Translations under genes and position numbers: made by a program | Notes under the pieces: model-generated | The model's input: only the letters and a program-made list of their open reading frames with translations | What the model was told of the DNA's origin: nothing | The model's database searches: none | Assembly (NCBI GenBank): GCA_964036045.1 | Contig: OZ038395.1 | Span: forward strand, 7,884,465-7,948,464 | DNA: 64,000 bases | From: Eutreptiella sp. 'Long Island Sound 2002' | Taxonomy: Eukaryota > Euglenozoa > Euglenophyceae > Eutreptiales > Eutreptiaceae | Reading direction: 5' to 3' | Part shown: positions 1 through 13,700 of the stretch, in pieces | How positions within the stretch are numbered: position 1 is the first letter of the stretch | Layout: each line of letters begins with the position of its first letter

Positions 1-540
1 ACCAACCGCCATCGGTTACCCACCAACCGCCATTGGTTACCCACCAACCGCCATCGGTTACCCACCAACCGCCATTGGTTACCCACCAACCGCCATCGGT
101 TATCCACCAACCGCCATCGGTTACCCACCAACCGCCATCGGTTACCCACCAACCGCCATCGGTTACCCACCAACCGCCATCGGTTACCCACCAACCGCCA
201 TCGGTTATCCACCAACCGCCATCGGTTACCCACCAACCGCCATCGGTTATCCACCAACCGCCATCGGTTACCCACCAACCGCCATTGGTTATCCACCAAC
301 CGCCATCGGTTACCCACCAACCGCCATCGGTTACCCACCAACCGCCATCGGTTACCCACCAACCGCCATCGGTTATCCACCAACCGCCATCGGTTATCCA
401 CCAACCGCCATCGGTTACCCACCAACCGCCATCGGTTACCCACCAACCGCCATCGGTTATCCACCAACCGCCATCGGTTACCCACCAACCGCCATCGGTT
501 ACCCACCGGCCGCCATCGGTTACCCACCGGCCGCCATCGT
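1..540. repeat. 21-bp minisatellite, about 25 copies
   Basis: Near-perfect tandem array of a 21-bp unit whose centre is AACCGCCATCGGTT, itself an imperfect palindrome (AACCG, 4-bp spacer, CGGTT). Single C/T changes give TTATCC or TTACCC variants; the last two units carry CGGCC in place of CAACC. Because 21 is a multiple of 3 it stays open as a 7-residue repeat, but this is not a gene. The array runs off the left edge. It lies in the intron upstream of exon 1. From 541 to about 1012 I see only two C homopolymers and no gene. Confidence 0.95.
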
Positions 541-1012
541 AGGGCATATTGGACACTCGGAGTTTTTTTTTTTTTTTCATTATGGCACCCCCTGACGGGC
601 AGGCCTGTGCTTTGATATGTGAAATGCCAAATGGTGATCCGGGGCCCTGTGCTGCGCCACCCACACCATTTGTGGGGCACCCTCCGGACCCCACGGTCAT
701 GGGAATGCCTGAGTGCCCAGGCCTCTCAGCGCCGGCGTGGGAGGGAGGCCAATTGGCAGAAGCAGCACCTCTGAGCAGAGGGACAACGGTCCCTCGCGTA
801 CCGAAGAAGGCGTTTCCCCGGCGGGTCTGGGACACGCACCGCAGACCATTTCCTCGTAAAACCGCCAAAACCAGTGCGTACGCCCAGAAGTGCCAACCGG
901 CACAGTTCCTGGGCCTTGATGGCACAGCCCCCCCCCCCCCCCCTCCCCTTGTTCAAGTAAGTACCCACCGGCGCACTTGCTCGGCCCTCATGGCAACCCC
1001 CCCCCCCCCCCC

Positions 1013-1205
1013 CAACAGCCCCGTCTTCGGGACGGCCGACCCCCGGAGTAGTCAAACCGGACACGTCATCCCGGGGGCTCCGTTGACACAACCAAAACAC
1101 GTTCGGGCCCACAGAGGGTCAGAATGAGCAGTGGCGAGAGGCCAATAGGCACCGCCAAAGGCAAACGAACCAACACCGTGGCCTTGTGCCAACCCCCCCC
1201 CCCCC
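1013..1205 (+). repeat. dispersed repeat R1 (C-tailed)
   Basis: Copy of a family seen at least eight times in long form here. Shared blocks in order are CGGGACGGCC, GGGGGCTCCGTTGACACAAC, CAGAGGGTCAGAATGAGCAG, GAGAGGCCAATAGGC and GGCCTTGTGCCAA followed by a run of C. It ends about 60 bp before the acceptor of exon 1. Confidence 0.8.
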
Positions 1206-1265
1206 GATACCGTGGCCTTGTGCCAGAAACCCGCCCCCCAATTTCATGCCGCGTCCAATCCGCAG

Positions 1266-1706
1266 GTGGACGACTGCCGCGTCGAGAACAATCTGTTGGA
1301 GGCCGTCATCACCCTCAACGGCGTGCCGCTGCCCGTCGCCTCCTGCACCGACGGCGTCCAGAACGGCGACGAGACGTCCGTCGACGCCGGCGGCTCGTGC
1401 GCCGCGGCGGCCCCCATCGGCTCCACCTGCTCCGACGGCCTCCAGAACGGCGACGAGATGGGCATCGACTACGGCGGCTCGTGCTCGCTGACGGTGCCGG
1501 TCCCGGGGGGGTACCCCGGCGACGACACGGACGCCGGGCCCGGGGGGCTGGACGGCGGGGACTGTCGCAACGGCGTCGTGGACTTCGAGGGGCTGGTGGA
1601 CAACGCGCCGCTGCCGGACGACTACGGCAGCCCGTACATCAAGTTCTCCCTCGTCGAGACCGGCACCTTCGTGCCGTACCCCAACGGGCACAGGCCCGTC
1701 GCGGAG
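1266..1706 (+). CDS. exon 1: Cys-rich DGxQNGDE repeats and start of GFDNF module copy 1
   Basis: Acceptor CCGCAG before 1266, donor GAG|GTCCCG after 1706; enters and leaves in phase 0. It encodes two tandem cysteine repeats, [11 protein letters not shown] and [11 protein letters not shown], about 28 residues apart and each followed by a GGSC motif. This is the type of Cys repeat abundant in myxobacterial surface proteins. From about 1558 a second domain starts ([10 protein letters not shown], then [16 protein letters not shown]); it aligns with exon 10 and continues in exons 2 and 3. The intron (1707-2593) holds an R2 fragment at 1929-2137 and a decayed R4-like remnant near 2363-2440. Confidence 0.8.
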
Positions 1707-4700
1707 GTCCCGCCCCCCCTCTCCCGTTGTGGGCCGCCGTGCGGCGTAGGCGGGGGTTTGCTTAGGGAACATGAGGCGTTTGGTTGTTTTTTTTTTTATC
1801 TGAACCGAGAAAACCCAGGGCAACTCCCTGCAACCGATCCTTTTACTCCCTCCCACCTCCGCGGGTTCAGTCGGTTGGGCATGGCAGGTGCAGTCTTCCC
1901 CCCCCCCCCCCGGGATGCACACGGATGCACCAACTACCGGGCGCCGCTGACGCGCAAACGGCACATCCCCCAACACACCAACCGCTGGGCTCCGCGAACG
2001 CGGAAACGACACCAGCAAGAGCACCGGCCGCAGCGGCCGACAGAACGCAGCGACCCGACGCAACGTGCGAAGGGGAGGACGGGTGACTGTCCAGGGCCCC
2101 GTAAAGAAACAGCACCGCGACGGAATGTCACACAGGGCGACACCCAAAGATGAACGAGCGGACAACTCCAATCTGCACTCTTTATGGCACTCCCTCCCCC
2201 TAATTATTATGTGGTGCGCCATTGCGTATAGCACCCCCACAACGATCAGCGCGACGTGGCGATCATTTCGCGACATGCACCCCCCCCCCCCCCACACCAC
2301 CAACACCACCACCGGACACCCCCAAGTGCTTTCCAACCGGAAGTACCCACCATCAAACCCACTCCTGGCAGGGGCAGGTATTACCGGGCGGCCCCCGGCA
2401 CAGGGCTCGTTCCTAGCGACACCCAGTGGCCCTGCCGGGCGCTGGCGGCCAGTCCTCACCGCGCCGCGCATCCCCCGGTGGCGCGGCCCGGGGCCGTCAC
2501 GCTGCCGCTGTCCTCTGACCCGTTCCTCGAAACCGTCACCCGAGGCCGTGCCTCTCCCGCGATCGGCATCCCGGGGCGCCGGTTCTTGTGCAGGCCGTCG
2601 GCGGATCGGACCCCGTGACCGCGTACTACAGCTGCGGCAACTCCCAGAACGACGGGGAGCACGGCAACGGCACCACCCAAGGCGCGTTCTTCATGCGGTT
2701 CCCCACGAAGGCCGAGGTCGGCGGCGGGGCGCCGGCGCCGTCGCTGCTGGTCACGTACCTCGGCAAGGGCACCGTGGAGGCGTCGGCGTCGCTGTACGAC
2801 ATCGACGGCACCAGCCTCACGAACACGGAGCAGTTCCGCATCCTCGCGTTCGACGGGAACCGCAACGAGATCGGCCGCGTGCTCACGCCGCTGGGGAATG
2901 AGGACTCCTGCAACGGCCACAGCGCCAACAACTACGACGCGCTGCCGTGGTATGGCCCGGGGTCCCCCGGTGCTCAGCCCCCCTCCCCCCCCCCCGTCCC
3001 GCGGGCTGTGAGCTCAAAAATCGAAGTTTTCGAAACTTTTTGTTTTGATATTGTGATCACCTAAAATGACCATCCAAGATATGTAAAGCATGTTTTAGGC
3101 CGTATTTATGTGGTTTTTACCCTATTTTGGGTGTGTGTTGCTTGGGGTAGATTCTCTGCGAGGTGGACTTGCCGAAGGCAATAGAATTTTGACCGAGGGG
3201 TCACCCCCAAATGTTCAGAGGTGCTGCTGCCTGTGTCGCGCGCTCCTGCACCATTTGCCCAAACTGCCGTGCGTCGGAAGTTGTCTCTGGACATTGTACT
3301 GGAGGTCGATGGAAGCGCCGGAGGTCGCGCCGGAGGTTGCTGGCAGTTTTGTGGCCGTGCCACCCCCGCGTGCCGCTCCCCCCTCGCGGATCATGTCCTT
3401 GTCCCCCCCCAACCCCCCACCCCCCGTACGTCCCACAAGTGGAACATTGTTTTGTCCGGTCCAGGGTGGCTAGTGGCTGCAGATCGCAAGTACTCTATAG
3501 CACCTCTGCAGCTGTGATTGACTTGAGATGTGTAGCGCCTGCTGTGTTGACGGTCAAAACAGAAAGACGTGACAGCATACTCGAAGGGGTTCCGGCCCCG
3601 ATGCACCTTGCCCGTACCGGCCCGGGCGCCACCATACCATACCATACCCACCCCCCGTACGTCCCTCAGGCGCTTTGCGCTCACGGCCCCGCCCGCCGGC
3701 CCCAAGATCAAGTACATCCGTGTGGACTTCATCGGCGGGAAGCCCTTCCCGCTGATGGGCTTTGACAACTTCTACGCCTTCGGGAACTGCTCTGTCGATG
3801 ACCAGACGGCCGCGCGCGACCGCCCGCAGACGTTCGCCGGGTACGTCACGCACGTGAGCGACTGCGCAGCCACCCACGTGCTGGCCAGCGACTACGTGCC
3901 CATGGCCACGTGCCTCGAGCTGTGCTCGGCCCAGGTGTCGTGCGGCGATGCCTCCTCGGGAGTAGGGCCTGGGGTCGCGTGCTCGGGATGGGGTCTAGCG
4001 GGGCTCTGCTGAGGTCCGAGGGTACCAGGGGGCCGGCAGATTCTTTGGGTTTTGTTTGCAGTCAGGACCGCCTGTGTGAGATTCAGTAGGAACCACCCGC
4101 ATAGCATGTGCCGGTAGGACCCACTCGCCTCTGGTGTGTGACTCGGTAGGAACCACCCGCATATCATGTGCCGGTAGGACCCACTCATCTTTGGTGTGTG
4201 ACTCGGTAGGAACCACCCGCACGAGATCCGTGACGCACCTGCCGGGCGCGCGGTCCGCAAAAACACATGCGTCGCCATTGCGTCGCCCTCCTTCAGGTCG
4301 CATGCCTCGGCGTGTCTTTCGACTGGAGCCAGAGCCTCTGCACCGTCCGCGGCGGCGTGTGCGACACCGTCGCCCCGGGCGACTGCGACGAGGACACCGA
4401 GACTGCGTGCTTCTACGCGAAGGGCGGCCGGCGGCCCAACGTCCCGGGCTACGACCGGCAGCCCGGCGACTGCCCCAAGGCTACGGTCGCCACGCCGATG
4501 GGCACCATCGGCGAGTCGCTCGGCGTGGCCCCGGCGCCGTCGCTGGCCGCGTGCGCCGCGCGCTGCAGCAGCCACCTGGACTGCGCGGGGCTGTCGTTCG
4601 ACTTCGCCGCCAAGACCTGCGAGCTGCGGCGCGCGAACGCGGCGTGCGAGGCCGTTGCGCCCGGCCCGTGCTTCCAGGACGTGTGCTACTACCTGCGGGT

Positions 4701-7700
4701 CGGCGGCAGCCTCAAGGACGAGCTGTGGCGGGAGCTCACCGGGCGGTACATCATGGTCATGCCGACGACCCAGTGGCACTACGTCACGATCACGGAGGGC
4801 TGGTGGGGCAACGACGCGTGGCAGACGTGGCCTCTGGAGTGGGTCGACCGGGCCACGCTCCGGCCCGACCCCATGTCGTACCCGTACCCGAACGCCAACG
4901 AGAACGTCACCGTCGTCCGGGACGGGGCCGGCGGCGTCGCCGGGCTGATCGGGCCGCTCGGCGAGCGGTACGACCGCGTGCACGCGGCGGCGACCATGGG
5001 CTACGACGTGGTCTGCGGTGTGTGTGCCCGACGCGACCCCATCCCCTCCCCCGGTACCGTCTGAGTTCTAAAGATTTGCGAAAATATTTAATTCCTGGCA
5101 CAAGATGTTGTTGCCCGCAAAAAAATTTTTTTATGGGCTTCACGCCTTACGCAAAAATGGGTTCCGCAAAAAAAATCGCAAAAATAAAATAATTTTTGCC
5201 CCTGCCCCCCTTTTTGCAAGAATGCCAGAATCGCTCCCCGGCCAAAAGCCCAAATGCGGTAGGGTCTCGCTCCGACAGCGCGTTTCGTTTCGCACACCCA
5301 TTTGCATCGTCCCCCCTTCCCACTCCTCTGTTGAAGTTGTGTGTGTTTGAGTGGTGTGGAGCGCCTGCCAACTGGTGCCCCCTCCCCAAAACAAAAGCAC
5401 GCGTCACCTGGTCTACCTCCTGAGCCATGGCCACTGTCAAGGCTCCTGCGGCAGGGCCGTTCGTGCGGGAGACGTCGTGAGCCAAGCGAAGGTGTAGGTA
5501 GGCCCTTCGGTGGACTTAGGCCAATAGGCGCCGCCAAATGCAAACAATCTGATACCAAGGCGTTGTGCCAAACCCCCAACCCTTTGCACTCGGACAACGG
5601 CACGGGCAACAGCCCGTCTCCGGGACGGCCGACCCCCGGAGTAGTCCAACAAGACAAGTCATGCGGGGGCTCCGTTGACACAACCAAAACACATTCGGGC
5701 CCACAGAGGGTCACAATGAGCAGCGGCGAGAGGCCAACAGGCGCCGCCAAAGGCAAACAAACCAACACCATGGCCTTGTGCAAGAACCCCCCCCCCCCCT
5801 TTGTCCAGGTCCTGTAGAGGGTCGGGGATGTCGGAGCCCGACACTGAAACGTTCGAAGGGTTTGTTCTCGGGACCGGGCAGTGATGGTGTGTTTCCACGG
5901 ATGTCAGTGACAGGGCGAGGGACAGGGCGCGGGGGCGCTGCGAGTGTTGGACACGGACTACAGAACGGATGGCAGTGACAACCGACCGCGGAAGGGTTCC
6001 CATCGACGAGTCCCCCTCTAATGTACGCTGCCCTGTCCCGCCGCCCCCCCCCCCTCCCCCCGCCCCCTCGGCCCTGCCCCACTGACGGATCACCCCCGTC
6101 CGCCTGTGCTGCCCCAAACCCCCCGACGCCCGGCCTGGCCGGCACGTGCGACGCACCTTCCAGACGCGCCGGCGACTACGTTCAGCGGCCGCAGCGCGGC
6201 CGACTGCCGCCTCGACTGCTGGAGCGACGCCGGCTGTTCCTACTACGCGCACTCGGTCGCCTCCATGCAGTGCATGCTCTTCAGCTTCTGCCCCGACCTG
6301 GTCCCCTCGCCAACCTCCAATACCCTCTACAAGGCCAACAAGAAGGGCCGGGGTGGGCTGCACGTCAATTTCGGCCCCCAGAGCGCGCCCGCCACGTTCC
6401 CGTGCATCATGTCGGCGATGTCTATGGGCGCTGTCCCATGCAACGTCGTGCAGGTGTGCATCCCCTACCCCTCGTGCCCCTTGCGTGTCCGCTGTGTCGG
6501 ACATGCTGCGGGTGCCCGGCAAGGGAGCGGACTCTCAGTAGGAGTGCGCCCCGTGTCGTGCGCCGCTCGGTAACATCTGCCGTCCGGAACTCGCCCCGTA
6601 TCCCGAGCCACGCAGTATTTCCCGTTGCCGCACCCAACCCAACTCTGCAACCGCAGCAACAAAACAAGCCGGGAGCTGCATGCACCCGCCACCAGGCGCC
6701 CCCGCTGTCATGCCACCTCTCCCCCCCCCCCCCCACGCTTTGCCTGGGGTCACATTACTAAGGCCCCTCCCGCCCCCCCCCCTCCTCGTCTCCTCTGCCA
6801 CATCAGGACTACGGCTTCATGTACGACTACCAAGGCCAGGGCCAGACGTACGGCTGGAGCTGCAACTTGACGCGCGCCGGCGCGGCCAAGCCCCAGGACC
6901 CCATGAGCTTCGCCATGACGCAGCCCAAGGACACGCTGATCTCGCTGTTCCCCGGCGCCTTCGACCCCCTGGACGACTGGAGCGAGTTCTGCGGCCTGTC
7001 CTGCGGCGACGACGGCGTGCACTGCGCGCCGGACGTCAAGGGCGGGGCCGCGGCCTGCGCCCGCCTGTGCGTCCAGAAGCACCGCTGCCGGGCCTTCGAG
7101 TACCTCGACGCGGCGGCGGGCGGGGGCTGCGTGTGGTACGAGTACACGGTGGAGCGGGGGATGGGCGACGCGTGCCACGCGGGCAAGATCACGTACAACC
7201 AGGCGGTGATGGAGCAGGGCCACGCCTTCGCCATGAAGGTCGCGTGTGCTGTGGGGATGGAGGGGCGGTGCGGGGCGCTGGGGATCGGGCCGATGGGAGT
7301 GTGATGCAGGGAAAGAGGGCCGCCCTGGGGGTAAGTCGCGGACCGACATCATGCGAACGATGAAGTTCATCGCACGACTGAGTCTTGATTTACAGTCCCC
7401 CTTCCCCCCCAAACAGTCAAACGGGACAAGTCATCCGGGGGCTCCGTTGACACAACCAAAACACGTTCGGACCCACAGAGGGTCAGAATGTGCAGTGGTG
7501 AGAGGCCAACAGGTGCCGCCAAAGGCAGACAAACCAGCACCATGGCCTTGTGCCAACCCCCCCCCCTCCCCTGTTGCTGACGACGGTCACATCATTAGTT
7601 AAATCTACATCACAATTCTCTCACAAATTCTTGCAGTGAAACCACCAACCCTAATCAAGACTGAATATTGGGACCGAGCTGGTGGGGGAGGGAACATCAG

Positions 7701-10700
7701 CTATGACTGATGAGGGACATCAAGAATGATTCACACATTGATGGCTCTTGACAAAGTGAAATCAGCTTGCAAGTGAACCCCATCACCACGAGGCCCACTT
7801 TCAAGGCTTTTTGGACTTCTGAGGAGCCAAAATGCCCCAAAATGGGCTCAAAATGGGCGGTTTTGCCTACCGCATCAGAGAGCCCTGTGGTATACGCATG
7901 TGAACTCTGGGTCTTTGCCATGTGCCCCGCGTTGCGGGGATCCACTGTATCATATGCTGGAGACGCCCACTTTCCCAAGCACAGTCTTGAGTACTCTTTG
8001 AACTTCTGGAGTCAGTCAAAAAAAAAAAAGGGCTCAAAATGGGCTCATTTCACCCGTTGGTGCACCCCAAATGGTCTAGGATGAGGTTTGGAAAAATGTG
8101 TTTTTGACCCATTTTTGACCCATTTTTGGTCCCAAAACACCCCATTTTCAAGGCATTTTGGGATTTTCGGAGGACCAAAATGGGCCACCACAAGCTCAAA
8201 ACAGTCCAAAAACACTTGTTTTAGCGTCGCACATGGTCTAGGATCATTTTTGAGAACAATCATCTTTTTGCCCCTACTGGACCCCGTTGACCCATTTGGG
8301 CACCCACCTGTTTGGGCTTGAGCTTGCAGCCTGCCGCAGCCTAGTGGGCCTAGGTATTGGGGTCTAGGTGTCCGTTTGGGCAATTCTAAGGGGTGGAAAC
8401 CACAAAAAGTGGGGGGTTGCGGGTGGAGTAAGTGCCCTCGGAATCGCATTTTGAGCCATCTAGCCCAAGATATGGCCTATTCTTGGTTTGTGGCTGTCGG
8501 CATTTGGAGCTTTTGGGGGCCTTTTTGGGCCGTTTCCGGGACATATCATGGAGTTAGGGGGCCGCAAAGAGCTCGTTGACACGGGGAAGTCAAGCCGCAC
8601 GTGAAGTGTACCCACGGTTTCCCTTCGTTTGGCCGTTTTGAATGTGTTCCAGAGCTTTTTTGGCCCAAAAATGGCTATTTTTGGCCCTCAACTGCAGTTT
8701 TTGAAACTGAGGTCCGCCACTTGCGAATCCCGTTCCCGGCCGCCGCCGTTGAGTTTCTCGCTCAAACTTTGTGTGATTGTACTTCACACCCATAGGTATC
8801 ATCCACCAAAATTTCAACCAAATCCAAAACACCACGACGGAGTTCTGATTTTTACCCATTTCGCGCGTGCTGCTTGCTGCGTGCTGCTGCTTGCGGCTTG
8901 CTGCTGCTTGCTGCTGCTGCTAAACCTGGTAGGTCCACCCTAGACACTAAAACGGGTTATAAAACCAAGACTGGTTCCACCAGCTCGGTGACCCTGGCCC
9001 TAGCCCTATTCTTGGGACTTTCGGAGGGCCCCGATGGCTCTCCACAGGCTCAAAACAGGCCCTTTCTTTGAGGCATCCCGAGAAGCAATTTTGGGATAAG
9101 CCATTGTTTGAGCCTCAGTGGAACACCGATGATCAGATCCTTCTTCTGACATTGGATATATGTTGTGGGGGGGGGGGGTTGTTATCAACTATATGTTATT
9201 CAGGACCCCCCCCCCCTGCACTCCGCTCTGGTGTCAATTACTGTATGTTGCCTCTTGAGTTTTGCCTGCACCAACGTGCCACCCTCCCATTGGTACCAGC
9301 CCCCACTCGCAGCATCGGGACTGACGTGTTGTCGCACCGTCAGAACGGTGCAGTGGCCACGTGTGCAGCTCCCCTGACCCCCCCCCCCCCTTTCTGTCGG
9401 AACACTCCCAACATCGCAGGTCAACTTTGGCTCCGCCGTCGCCCCCAACGGCTGGATGCCGGATTCGGGCGCCATCTACGGCCCCAAGGGCGCGTACACG
9501 TACGGCTGGAGCAGCAGCCAGATGCCGTACGCCATGAACCTCGGCGCCATGGACAACTTCATCCAGCCGCAGCCCCCCGCCACCTGGTCCTTCGACGTCC
9601 CCAACGGGCACTACAGCGTCACCGCTGGCTTCGGCACCTCCGCCGGCCCCGTCACCGTGTCCGGCTGTGAGATCGAGGGGCGGACGCTGGGGCTCGGGGT
9701 CGTGGCCGCCGGGGCGCGCAAGGAGGTCACGGTGGCCGTGGAAGTCACGGACGGCCAGGTCACGTTCACCGCGAGCGCCGTGGCGCCCTGCGACGGGATC
9801 AGCGACATCGTCATCAAGCCGCAGCAGAAGGGCGGCGTGGCCTTCGAGTGCTACGACGCCACCGACAGCGCGGGGCTGGGCTGGGTCAGCATGGGCATCA
9901 TGCAGCAGGTGTGCCGGGGGCACTGCTGCCGCTTGTCCCCAACTGCACCGCACCCGTTTTGTAACCGACCGCCCGATTTTCGCAACCGCACGTGCCACCG
10001 CGGCTGAGACCCCGGACCCATCCCGGCATCGGCATCGGCGAAACACTGCGACGCAACGCAAACAGGCAGCCAGGGTCCCGCTGACGGGTTTTGCAATGAG
10101 ACGTGCATGCCATTCCCTGGGCCGCGGTGGTCGGAGACTGCCCTCCATCGCAAATGATGTGGGACGTGTGACACAGGGTCAGTCAGTGGGTCACTGGGGT
10201 CAGTAGGGACGGGGGCACACGGGGATTGGGGGGGGGTGGGGGCACAACCAGCACAGCCCTGGTACGCCAACTACTGGGCGCCGCTGACGCGCAAACGGCA
10301 CATCCCGCCACATTCAACACACCAACTACTGGGCTCCGCGAACGGGGAAACGACACCAGCAAGAGCACCGGCCGCAGCGGCCGACAGAAAGCAGCGACCC
10401 GACGCAACATGGACGAACGGGTGACTGTCCAGGGCCCCGTAAAGAAACAACAACCAGACGGAATGTCACACGGGGGGGGGGTGCGAACCGGGATTCCGGA
10501 GGTGGCCTGCTCTGTGTCCGTCTTCTCCAGGCCAGCGACTGCGAGGCCGCGTGCAGCGGATACCGGTACATGGGCCTGGAGTGCCCGACCGCCACTGGCT
10601 TCGAGTGTATGTGTCTGGATGACCCTGGCACGAGCAAGATCCACGCAGGTACCGGCGCTGTGTGTGTGCAGACCTGATTCCAAGCTGCTTGCCTTCCAGA

Positions 10701-13700
10701 GAGGCATCCAGGCCATGGCCGAGGGGCCGAGGGGCTGGGGAGGAGTGGAGGGGTTGGAGGCAGAAACCAAAAAGGAGGTGTACCTGAAATCGGCCTCCGC
10801 TTTCGGATCCTTTTACCAAATTCCAGTTTTGCTCTTGAGGAAAACTGTTCCGATGTGGGTGGGTGGGTTGGCATTGGCAAGGGCCCTAAGTGACCCCTCT
10901 CCCCCCCCCGGGGGGGGGGGGGGGGGCTGGCTGGCTTGGCCAGTCAGCCCTGTTGCTATCGGGTACCAGGGCAACCCCTGCTCAAAAGGCATCAGGTGGG
11001 GGGTGTCTCCCACGGCCCAGATGGGCTGTTTGCGCAACAGGAGCGGGAGCCCATCAGGGGCAGACCAGCCGTGAGGGGGAAAACATATGGTGGACGGCCG
11101 GGACAGCGCGTGGAGGAACAGGGCACCTGGGCCTCACGCACACGGAAACACAGCGAGGCAGGCTATGGACGGCCTGTGGACAGAGGCTTGTGGACAGCAA
11201 AAATGGTCAAACGACCCCGGCAACAAGCAGCACATCCTCAATACGCCAATTATTGGGCGCCGCTGACGCGAAAACGGCTCATCCCTCCACATTCAGCACA
11301 GCCCCGGCACACCAACTACTGGGCTCCGCGAACGGGGAAACGACACCAGCAGGAGCACCGGCCGCAGCGGCCGACAGAAAGCAGCGACCGGGCGCAACAT
11401 GCGAAGGGAAGAACGGGTGACTGTCCAGGGCCCCGTAAAGAAACAACAACCAGACGGAATGTCACACAGGGGGTCGTTAGGCGGTGGCCTGGGTGCCACA
11501 TGTGTCTCACACCGCCCCTCTTCCGGGCCTGCTTTCGAACATCGCCACATCTGGGCCAAACCCTGGCGCCTTTGGCCACGCATCATCTTCTTTTTGTTGC
11601 TTTGTGTTGCCAACCGCAGGATCTGTGCTGGTGGCTTCTGATTAGATCTTGCAATCGTTCTCTGGCTGCCGTTCATTTGAGGATTGAATCCGCCCAAATG
11701 GGCCCAAACCGGGGTCACAGGTACAGGCCCAGCCGGGCACGCAGTTTTTACAGAGCTCCACTGGCCTCATGCGCCGCGTCGTGAGAGGAGCGTCCCTTGC
11801 GCTCCTTTGTTTCATCCCAAGCGTATGGGGGGCTACACATGTGTAGCCCGGAAGACTGAACCCCCCTTCACTGGAATGCATTCAAAAATTCCCAGAATTG
11901 ATTACACTCGGAAATCAAAAAATGACCCCCAAAACCAGCCAAATTTTCGACCCTCCCATCCACACCGGACCCCACCCCCTACCGGACCCAGGCTAACGCC
12001 GCGGGTGTTGGGGTCCACAACGGGGGGCCACAGTGGGGGGGGACACCCATTCCCCGTTCACCATGAGTGAAAACGAAATCCAATTTGTCCCTGAATTGCT
12101 GAAGTGGTTCATCCGGATCAGAGCAGGCACTCCATTCTTGGAAACCGCCCCTCTTGATTGGCGTACGTTGAGGGATCTGACGCGCAGGGTGGGGGGTTGT
12201 TAGAGTCTGGCCCTGCATGTGAAAGCCTCCGTGAGGTCAGAACTCCCTGCTCGGTCTGCCCCCGGGCCCCGTGACACGTTTGCAAGGGGCCGCCGACGCT
12301 CCTCCTGTTGGCCACTGCCACTGCCACGCCACTACCACTGCCCCCCCCCCCCCCCCTTTGGGCTGGGGGAGGACGCCGTGGGCAGAAGTTGCATTGTGGA
12401 TTCCCACCCAGGCAGGTGGATCCCCGTGGCAGTGCGGATGCCTGCAGTAGTGCGGATGCTGCTTGTCATAGCCGAAGGTTCAAGGGCGAGAGGCCAATAG
12501 GCGCCGCGACAGGCTAACAGATCCAACTACCAAGGCCTTGTGCCAACCCCCCCCCCCCTTGTGCCGAGTTCACGCAGCTCACCCACATGCGCGATGGAAG
12601 CACTCCGCCATGTGCATCCCTGCGTACTCATGGAGGTGAAGGGTAAGGCCGTATGGATCCTTGATGTTTTGGCCGACACAACCCACCACCGATGGAGTAA
12701 CAGAGACGGCAGACCAAAACAGCAGCTTTGGTGGACCTTCATTAAAGGAGAGGGTAGGGAAGGGCAGCGAATGGCGACTGGCCAATAGGCGCCGCCAGAT
12801 GCAGAAGAGGACAACAAATCCAAGGCGACATGCGAACCCCCCCCCCCCCCCTTGCTCCAGCCCCTGCCATCCATCACCTTCGCTTGGCAGTCAACTGCGA
12901 GGGCACCCCGAACATCAGCCCCGACCTCACCGACGGCAGCAACGGCGCGTGCTTGGGATACCCGGAGCATACGTTCGTGCAGCGGGACGGCGCCAAGTTT
13001 GCGTTGGGCGGACACCGGCGCGCGGCAGTGTACCGTCTGCCGGTGGTGGCCTCCGGTATGTCTGTCAGGCATCGCGGGCCTACTCGGGCGCAGGGCTGTC
13101 GGTTGGGTACGAGACATTTTTTGTTTTTTTCCCACAACGGACCGGGGGCTCGTGTGGCAATTGCGGTCGACTGATGGCGGTCGGAGCTGGGCCGGCGGTT
13201 GATGGCCAACCGACACCCGTCAGCCGGCAATCGACAGCAATTTTTATCCGGCCGGTGCCTTATGGAGGTCCTGTGCACTGGAGTCTCGCAGTTTTGGCAC
13301 TGAGGACGGCCAGCGGGAGCTTCTGGAACCGACTCACACCGAGGCACACCGCTGAAGTCCGTTGCTTGCCTTTCCGGGCTTGCTTTCAGGGGCGAAGGGA
13401 AGGGGGGGGACGTCACAGGCACCGCAAGGGCATTCCTAATCCCCCCCGTCAGTCCCGACGCTGCGAGTGGAAGGTGGTACCAATGGGAGGGTGGCACGTT
13501 GGTGCAGGCAAAACTCAAGAGGCAACATACAGTAATTGACACCAGAGCGGAGTGCAGGGGGGGGGTCCTGAATAACACATATTCAATACCCCCCCCCCCC
13601 CCCACAACACATATCCAATGTCAGAAGAAGGATCTGACCATCGGTGTTCCACTGAGGCTCAAACAATGGCTTGTCCCAAAATTGCTTCTCAGGATGCCTA

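Noticed and set aside
1-540. CRISPR array
   Set aside because: No unique spacers; pure tandem repeat in a eukaryotic intron.
33-542. 169-codon open frame
   Set aside because: Translation of the 21-bp minisatellite; open only because the period is a multiple of 3.
1119-2471. 450-codon minus-strand frame
   Set aside because: Antisense shadow of exon 1 and GC-rich repeats; no domain, and exon 1 on the + strand has clear Cys motifs.
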